Part shown: positions 57,701-64,000 of the stretch, one piece after another
How the letters are laid out: each line of letters starts with the position of its first letter
Position numbering within the stretch: the first letter of the stretch is position 1
Assembly (NCBI GenBank): GCA_037157565.1
Contig: JAZHRO010000026.1
Location: forward strand, 30,866,501-30,930,500
Length of the DNA: 64,000 bases
Reading direction: 5' to 3'
DNA from: Thalassia testudinum
Lineage: Eukaryota > Streptophyta > Magnoliopsida > Alismatales > Hydrocharitaceae
Notes under the pieces: model-generated
Databases searched by the model: none
Seen by the model: only the letters and a program-made list of their open reading frames with translations
Told to the model about the DNA's origin: nothing
Program-made: the position numbers and the translations under genes

Positions 57701-59855
57701 TGCTAGTTAATTAGGGTTTATTATCACATCGTAGTTGACAGGTCTACTTTAGTGGACTAAATTAGAGCCTAAAAATATTGTAATTGGAAGAAGAGATTAA
57801 TTTAAAGCATGCATGTATTGACAAAATCATGTAAACATTAGATTTATCATTTCATGCATTAATTGCATTAATCTTTGTAGGGAGGGATTAATTATTCACT
57901 TTAGAGGCAAGGGCATCACATCAATCTCAATTTGAGATACCATAATGTTGGGATTTTGTTTTAACAAAAATAGCAAGGGAATCATTTTTGGTGCATCCCT
58001 ATATATCTCTCAATTAAACAATGGCATTCCCTTCCTTATTTTCCCTAAAATCTCTCTCTTGCTTCTTTTGATAACATAAAATGTCAGGCAAGCTTTCCTC
58101 TTTTTCTCTCTTTGCTTTTGGTAACATGAAATCACGGTTCTCTCTCTCTGAATCTTTCTCTTTCTCTCTATATATGTAATAGGGAAGAAGATGGCGAGGC
58201 ATCTTCCTTTGGATGGGGGAAAACTCCCTCTCCATCATTTCACCCTCCTCAAGGGGAGGAACTCCCTCTCCACCCGAGCCAACCACCATCGCGTCTCACC
58301 CACACCCTCACCACCGTGCTTTCACCATCGTGTGCCACCAGCTGCGACAACCGCGTCCACCAACACGTCTCGTTCATGTCCTTGCCAACTCTATCAATAC
58401 GATCGATGGTGACAGCACTGGCATCCACAATCGTAACGACTCGCCATCGACTGTGTTCACCTTGACAACTAGGCCATGCCACCACGAACTTCACTCAACC
58501 ATGACCACCGTGCCGTTCTCCTTCCACATTGCGAACATCCATCTTCACCACCGTGTGCCATCCCCCTCACTTAGATGTCTGGGAACCTTCCCGGACATCC
58601 AGAGCCACTGCATCCTTCACTTCCGCGGTCTTCTTCCTTTAGACAATTGAGCAGCCTTCTCCTCCGCCTCTTAAGCACAGACCTCAGCCACCACGCGCAC
58701 CACCACCGCACACATCACCACTGGCGCACACCAGCCACTGTGTGCATCACCTTGCGCGTGCATGAGCCCCCAAGCCCCTCGTGCAACCATAGAACTCCCA
58801 CCCACAACAGCACTCATGATCGGCCATCGTCTCTGCGCAGCCAACAGCACGTGTGCAGCCCTTCCTCCACGTGCCAATACCTCCAACGCATGTCCTCGCA
58901 CGCAACCACCACACGCGACTACAACCGCCCCTTGCGCACCTCTGCAAAGAGTGGAGCTACTTCATAGCAACAGGCCCCCCACCGACTACCTCCTCTTCTT
59001 CTTCCTCTTCTCCATGCACAGAGACGAAGGAACCCAACACTCGGCGGCTTCCTCAACTTGCAGCCATCATTTGACACTTCATCAACTCCATCGAGCTTGC
59101 CTCGGCTTCACGAGCATCTCCACCCCACCATACAAGCCAATCGCAGTCGCCATCGATGCCACGACCGCCGCCACCATTGGCGGCCTCTTCCTGTCCGACG
59201 ACCGTCGCCGACCACCGTTCGACGGGCCACCACCATCATCGGGAAGCCCTCATCGTGGCCAACCTCCACCAAGCTCTGCACACTCGACCGCGGTGTCCTC
59301 TTCGCATGCGACCAAAGGCAAACAATGCTCTGTTTTGGGTTTGATTAGTTATTACATTTCATGCCAACCAATTTGATTTTTAATTTTTAATATTTTATTA
59401 AGGTGAAATTGCGGCCTTGCACTTGTTCTTCTACATATTTGTTCAACTCTTGTGATTCATCTTAATGCACACCACATTTGGATTCAGATTTGTGCTCTAA
59501 TATGCATGCAATTAAAAATTACGTGATATGCCACTGCACGTGCACTATTCAGATATTTTCGAAGCTTGATTTTTGATGTGAAATTTATGTAAACAGTCCT
59601 TGACTTCTCCATACATCGGAATTCACATTTAGAGTAGCATATCCATTGAATTGATTTAGCGAATGTTTCTACGAACATGATTGCTACATGCCCATGAATT
59701 TATTACAGTTGTTCCTCCCTATGGATACGACCTAATCCACTGTGGTTAGTTTTATTAATAAATATTTTTGATTTGAGATTTTTCCACCATGCAATTTTAC
59801 TGCGACGACGTATTTTTCTGACATATTTCTGAAAAGCGAAATCTCCCTGTTCAGA

Positions 59856-59873
59856 TGACGTCGTTGCCGAGGA
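59856..59873 (+). promoter_or_regulatory. tRNA-Asp primer-binding site of N2
   Basis: TGACGTCGTTGCCGAGGA differs from the perfect site at three positions, all transitions; the first base follows the LTR end by two bases. Confidence 0.7.
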
Positions 59874-61160
59874 GGCAACTGATGCAATAGATTTTCATGA
59901 TTATATTTTGGGATTATTTTGAGGTGTACATTGATCTCACCAATTGTTATTTTTTCTATGCGAGGAATCTGACGAGGCGACAGGTGCAGCTGAGCAACGA
60001 CATCGACCTTGAACGATGCCCACACACACAGAGCAGATGCGAAGAGGAGACCTGGATTCCGCTTTCACAGGGTATTCTATTTTGTCGTCGAGTTTATTTC
60101 ATTTCAGTTTTCTCGCCCTTGTAGCAATTGGGGCTAATTTTCGGGGGTCTGTCCCCGCTTTCTTTAGCAGCTAGGGGCTATTTCTCTCTGTGTGTGATTC
60201 ATTTTCTATCTGCTTGCTCTAAAAGAAAAGATAAAAATATTGAGTTGCTTATTTAAGAGTTGCATACCCTTAGGTGCACGCATTTATGGGTGATTAAGCA
60301 TTACATTAGAACTCATTTTTGCATTGCGTACATATCTGCACGAAGATTGCTGGAGACATGTATACATTTCTATCTTTGCATCCAGCTCCTATTCATGCAT
60401 TTTCATTTGGATTAAATTTCAAGGGCAAAACTAATTGAATTGACCTAATTCAGTGGTCGCCTAACTGAAATTGGGACTGCTAATCAGATTCGACCTTAAA
60501 AATCAAAATCACATTTGATTTGATCAAAAGGGACTTGTCTGCAATTCTTCTCAAAAACAAACTAATTTGCGGTGTGATGCACATTTCTAGCACTGAGCAC
60601 ACACACTAGGCACCGCACTAGGTCTAGATCTCTTAAGGCTATAGGCACCGATCTCTTTATCAATGTAGACCCTCTTATTTCACTTTGTGGTGGTGATACT
60701 ATCTTTTGACCAAGTGTTTTGATACTTCAAGGAGGGGGGACACCCCTTAAAGAAACAAAAGGGTAGCTAAGAGGCACTGCATTCACATCGTCTCAAAGGA
60801 AGGGTTCACCCTACTTGCATCCCTTAGTTCCGTGCTTGGAGTAACTTCTCACTAGGTCACTTGAGAGTATCATTGAAGCAAGGTATAGGTCCTAAGGCAT
60901 GCGAAGGTCGACTTAGGGCTCGTAATTAATTGTGCAACTTCTTTAGCCATCAAGAAAGAAAGTAAACACCTCTATTCTTCTCCAAAGAGCTTATCAGGGA
61001 TCTTAAGTCACATCCCCCTCTTATACCACTAAAGTGGGAACGGACGGGTGCAAACTTGACCCTATTTGACAACTTTGAGGGGTAGGTTGGCTCAAATCTG
61101 CTCTAAAAAAAAAAAAATAGAGAGAGAGTCTCATTACCATGCATTTGATTGATGTGTGTC

Positions 61161-61686
61161 ATGGATTATAATAGCTACTATGCTTCTTTCTTTCACCCCA
61201 GAACACCGAATCCCAATCCCATGACCTACAGTTATCCATCATCTAACGAACATTGGGATCCTTTCTACTCCTACTATAGGAACATTGGTTTGATTAATCC
61301 CCAACCCAATGATGATGAGTAGAACCTAGGAGAAGGGTATCCCAGCCCTAGCCCTCCCATGACTATACGCAACCCACCCACCCTTAAGGATTTTGCTTAT
61401 CGAGGTTGGACCGATACTCCTAGGCAACTTAAACCCCGATTACCAAGAAAATTTCAAGGAAAACAATGATAACATGGATCTTGTTTTGAGGAGTAGCTAT
61501 CACTTAGACATCCCTCATGACATATGCATACCAGAAGGCAATCCTGGTGATTATCCACCTGATCTTAATTGGAAGGGGAAAATGATCCCATTAGATGAAC
61601 TCGACCGGAATAATGGTGTCTTTGTTACATTTGATGAAACAGGTCAGAGTCAAATAGTCAACCCAACTCCCATTATGAATTTTTAG
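61161..61686 (+). pseudogene. Uncharacterised ORF of N2 (homologue of the N1 ORF)
   Basis: ATG at 61161 (MDYNSYYASFFHPRTP). The frame has a TAG where N1 has CAG (E-stop-NLG against EQNLG), and TGG where N1 has TGA. It then shifts to another frame around 61430, continuing through RSSYHLDI, GKMIPLDELDRNNG and FVTFDETGQSQI to a stop at 61684-61686. It is shorter than N1 in the middle, so an internal deletion is likely. Function unknown. Confidence 0.55.
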
Positions 61687-62128
61687 GTGGAATCTGTACC
61701 CATCCTAAGGATGCTGAACATATACCTTACATTTCTGAGGACCTTGCACCTTAGTTAGATCTACCTAAGGATTGTGATTCTTATGAGAACACCATCATAC
61801 TGTTAGTTCAACTCCTCATATATAATATTTTGATGATTTTACAAAATGAAGAAAAAGAAATAAAGTATAAGCGTAGCATATTGTTTCTCTCTGTAATAAC
61901 ACAATTGTAGGTTTCATGGAGCTTTCCAAGACGGGAGATTAAAAGAGTGAAAACTAAGTAGCATAAGGTCATAAGCTTTTCATGTAAACTTTCAAAGGTT
62001 GTAATTTTCATTTTATTTGAGTCTAGAGATGCTGTAAAGAGCCCCCAAACATAACCTATAATAGCTAACTTAGACTCTATACACGTAGGATAAATTAGAA
62101 ATAAAAACCTAACACTAAGTCTCTTATC

Positions 62129-62754
62129 AGACATCTATAACAACTGCCAGACGTCTGATTTTCAACTTTAAGATGTCTGACAAGTGTCTCAGATGTCTAA
62201 TTACCTATAGCTCTGCCTTCAGTTCCTGTCTTCATAAACATCAGTTGAAGCATTCTTCAATCAGACGTCCATAGCCTCATCTAGACGTCTGATACTTTAC
62301 CTGGACGTCCTCAAAATAACCATTAGACTAAGCCCCTATCTTCGTTCTATATATAACGGGAAAAATGCATTTTCAGACGTCTGGACATGCTTCCATACGT
62401 TTACCTTTGGACCGTTGCCCACGTGTTTCTATGCATATCTCATTACAAACCAAAGATCTTTTGTCAGATATCGCAACCAAGTCTTTTTAGGTTTCCAGAC
62501 GTCCAGAGAATCCCTCAGATGTCCATACAGACATCTGATTCTTCAAATCTAGAACCTAGTTTGGATCTGGTCAAAATAGGAATGAATCCACACATAATTA
62601 CACATCCAATAACTTTATCAGACGTCTTATGTGAAAATATCAGACGTCCTTGTTTCAATCCAATGTAGTTAGTACAGGCTGGCTAATAGTATTAGATGAC
62701 CAAGGTTAGAATCAGACGTCTTATAAGGCGTCTGACCCTAAAATTAGACGTCTG
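62129..62754. repeat. AGACGTCT array in the C4 LTR
   Basis: About 20 words over 625 bp, upstream of the TATA box, homologous in placement to the C1 arrays. Confidence 0.85.
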
Positions 62755-62874
62755 ATATTGCTGTCAGACTCATCATTACCCTTATTTGAAGTGGATTTCG
62801 TTCTAATCTCTTGTGATTTGTCTCCAACGGCTAGGAGATCTCTCCCAAGTGTTCTTGAAGGTTCCAAACTTGCC

Positions 62875-62882
62875 TATAAATA
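62875..62882 (+). promoter_or_regulatory. TATA box of the C4 LTR
   Basis: TATAAATA in the same context as in C1 (CTTGCCTATAAATAGACTAC). Confidence 0.7.
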
Positions 62883-63424
62883 GACTACAATCCCTCTTAG
62901 GCAAGACACACCTCTTGAGATTCAATTCCTTTAGAAAAATCACTTGCTCACTACTCTAAGCTTCATATTGCTCTTGTGCTGTGCCAACACTTTGATCAAA
63001 GGGCAAATCCACACTCCCGACTCACTCCATTCTGCAAATTCTTAGGGAGTTCTCTTTATTCTTAATAGATAAGAAAGTAATCAAGTATTGGGGTGCTTTA
63101 TAGGTGCTGTTTTAATTCCTACTTTTGTACTTTGGGTATCTGACCTGTCGGGTCCCCGTCTCTTCATTTGAAGAGAGAAACCTCCGTTTAGGGATTGGAG
63201 GTGGGATTTGTAATTGAGGTACACTACCCTCATTTAAGTAGTGTGGTTAGTGGATTGATCACCTTGTGATCGAAAATCCTAAGTCAAGGGATTGGTTTAG
63301 GTGGTGGTTTTCACCCATCTTAGGTTTCCACCTAAAAATCTGGTGTCACTTTTTGTGATTGAATTTTTTGTATTACAATATTATATAATTTAACTATTCA
63401 CCTCTCGTCTAGTGCAATTTCATT

Positions 63425-63437
63425 TAGTATCAGAGCA
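63425..63437 (+). promoter_or_regulatory. Primer-binding site of C4
   Basis: TAGTATCAGAGCA, the initiator tRNA-Met site with one G-to-A change at its second base, two bases after the LTR. Confidence 0.85.
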
Positions 63438-63477
63438 GGTTTTTCGCCTTCAGGAGTAACATCCGCAGAAAGATCAC

Positions 63478-63679
63478 ATGGAGGGGAAAGTCATTTCCAC
63501 GGGCAGAATGGAGGGACAATCCACCACTCGACCACCACTCTTCGAAGGGACAAACTACACTTACTGGAAGCTGAGAATGAAGATGTGGCTTCAAGCCAAC
63601 GATTTCTCCATTTGGGAGAAATGCGAATCTGCATACATCATTCTCGAGAAACCAGAAACAGGATACACAGTTGTTGAAT
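63478..63679 (+). pseudogene. C4 gag, N-terminal fragment
   Basis: ATG at 63478; MEGKVISTGRMEGQSTTRPP, then EGTNYTYWKLRMKMWLQAND, nearly identical to C1 gag and with the Trp codon intact. The copia match stops after GYTV, where another LTR begins, so only about 65 codons are left. Confidence 0.88.
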
Positions 63680-64000
63680 TGACGGGTTACTACGCTAATG
63701 TATTTGGTTTTGAAAAACCTGTCGTCGTAGTTTGAAAGCGAAGAACTCATGTTCAACAAATAAAATTCGTATCGAAATAGAAATCCCGGGTCAAACTCAG
63801 GGAGGCTACGTCGATCTATATTCGCAATTATATTTTTTTAGAGTTGTTTGTTGAAAAGCGAAGCGATGTAATTACAATGAAGCAATATTAACAATCAGAA
63901 TAAACGAGAGAGAGGGAAAATATGCACTCAATATTTCAAAATGTTTATACAATAAAATCAGAGAAGAATTACACTAGAAAGTGATAAATCAGCTACACTA
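63680..64000 (-). mobile_element. Edge of a further Athila-like LTR (LTR Z)
   Basis: TGACGGGTTACTACG follows the interrupted gag. About 110 bp inside is CCCGGGTCAAACTCAGGGAGG, the same block that lies near the edge of G1 (CCCGAGGTCGAACTCAGGGAG). The exact border could be a few bases off. It runs out of the window. Confidence 0.55.

Larger units (their letters stand above)
57736..61800 (+). mobile_element. N2: second copy of the non-autonomous Athila-like element, cut by C4
   Basis: 5' LTR 57736-59853 (TGACAGGTCTACTTTAG to CCCTGTTCA, TATA-like CTATATAT near 58168), PBS at 59856-59873, leader, and the start of the same ORF as N1 at 61161. Copia C4 begins at 61801 and removes the 3' part from view. 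LTR and internal sequences are clearly diverged from N1, so these are separate old insertions. GC-rich parts of the LTR (58200-59330) contain long overlapping chance ORFs. Confidence 0.7.
61801..63422 (+). repeat. 5' LTR of copia C4 (C1 family, 1622 bp)
   Basis: TGTTAGTTCAAC to GTGCAATTTCA. It matches both C1 LTRs in reverse orientation, with moderate divergence. AGACGTCT array at 62129-62754, TATAAATA at 62875-62882. Confidence 0.92.

Noticed and set aside
58213..59376. Long Pro/Thr/His-rich ORFs, up to 204 codons, in the N2 LTR
   Set aside because: Same reason: high CAC/ACC content, within an LTR, overlapping on both strands.

Overview
The window is repeat-rich nuclear DNA of a flowering plant. 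The evidence is nested LTR retrotransposons of plant lineages (Ty3/gypsy Athila-like and Ty1/copia), primer-binding sites complementary to plant tRNA-Asp and initiator tRNA-Met, a hAT-type MITE with an 8-bp duplication, and a LINE 3' fragment. I cannot name the species. I find no convincing host gene; nearly every coding signal belongs to a mobile element. No CRISPR array, rRNA or tRNA gene is visible.

Layout. 2-23430: the 3' end of an Athila-like element on the + strand (element A), with the pol tail, a 1.6-kb spacer and a long 3' LTR starting at 1871. Two younger insertions split that LTR. One is a solo LTR (S1, 3998-6706, TSD ACCAG). The other is a nearly full-length 13.9-kb minus-strand Athila-like element (G1, 7200-21087, TSD ATACT) with both LTRs, a tRNA-Asp PBS and one 1905-codon gag-pol frame broken only by nonsense changes and a 27-nt fold-back duplication. 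23942-37230: a minus-strand LTR of a related family (LTR X). It is split by a 10.1-kb minus-strand copia element (C1, 26226-36329, TSD AGCGC), which carries an extra non-retroviral ORF between pol and the 3' LTR. About 37231-45222: a plus-strand element (N1) with Athila-type ends and PBS, but an unfamiliar ORF of roughly 540 codons in place of gag-pol; its 3' LTR contains a 707-bp hAT MITE. 45228-54402: an old minus-strand copia (C2), split by another LTR (LTR Y) that itself holds a second copy of the solo-LTR family (S2, 49310-52128, TSD AGTAT). 54403-57134: a degenerate plus-strand copia (C3). 57135-57700: a LINE 3' end. 57736-61800: a second, diverged copy of the unfamiliar element (N2). 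61801-63679: the 5' LTR and gag start of a second C1-family copia (C4). From 63680: the edge of another Athila-like LTR.

How the parts relate. Three elements (A, G1, N1) share the same 3' design: a coding region, then a GCATGGGGG polypurine motif, then a spacer of about 1.2-1.3 kb, then a second polypurine motif at the LTR. N1/N2 therefore look like non-autonomous relatives of Athila that could use its reverse transcriptase and integrase in trans (inference). Several unrelated LTR families carry dense arrays of the palindrome AGACGTCT, generally upstream of a TATA box, which suggests a shared promoter module. The most promising new material is the N1/N2 element family with its ORF, the shared AGACGTCT arrays, the extra ORF unit inside C1, and a possible RNA polymerase III promoter with a hairpin near 22.4 kb.
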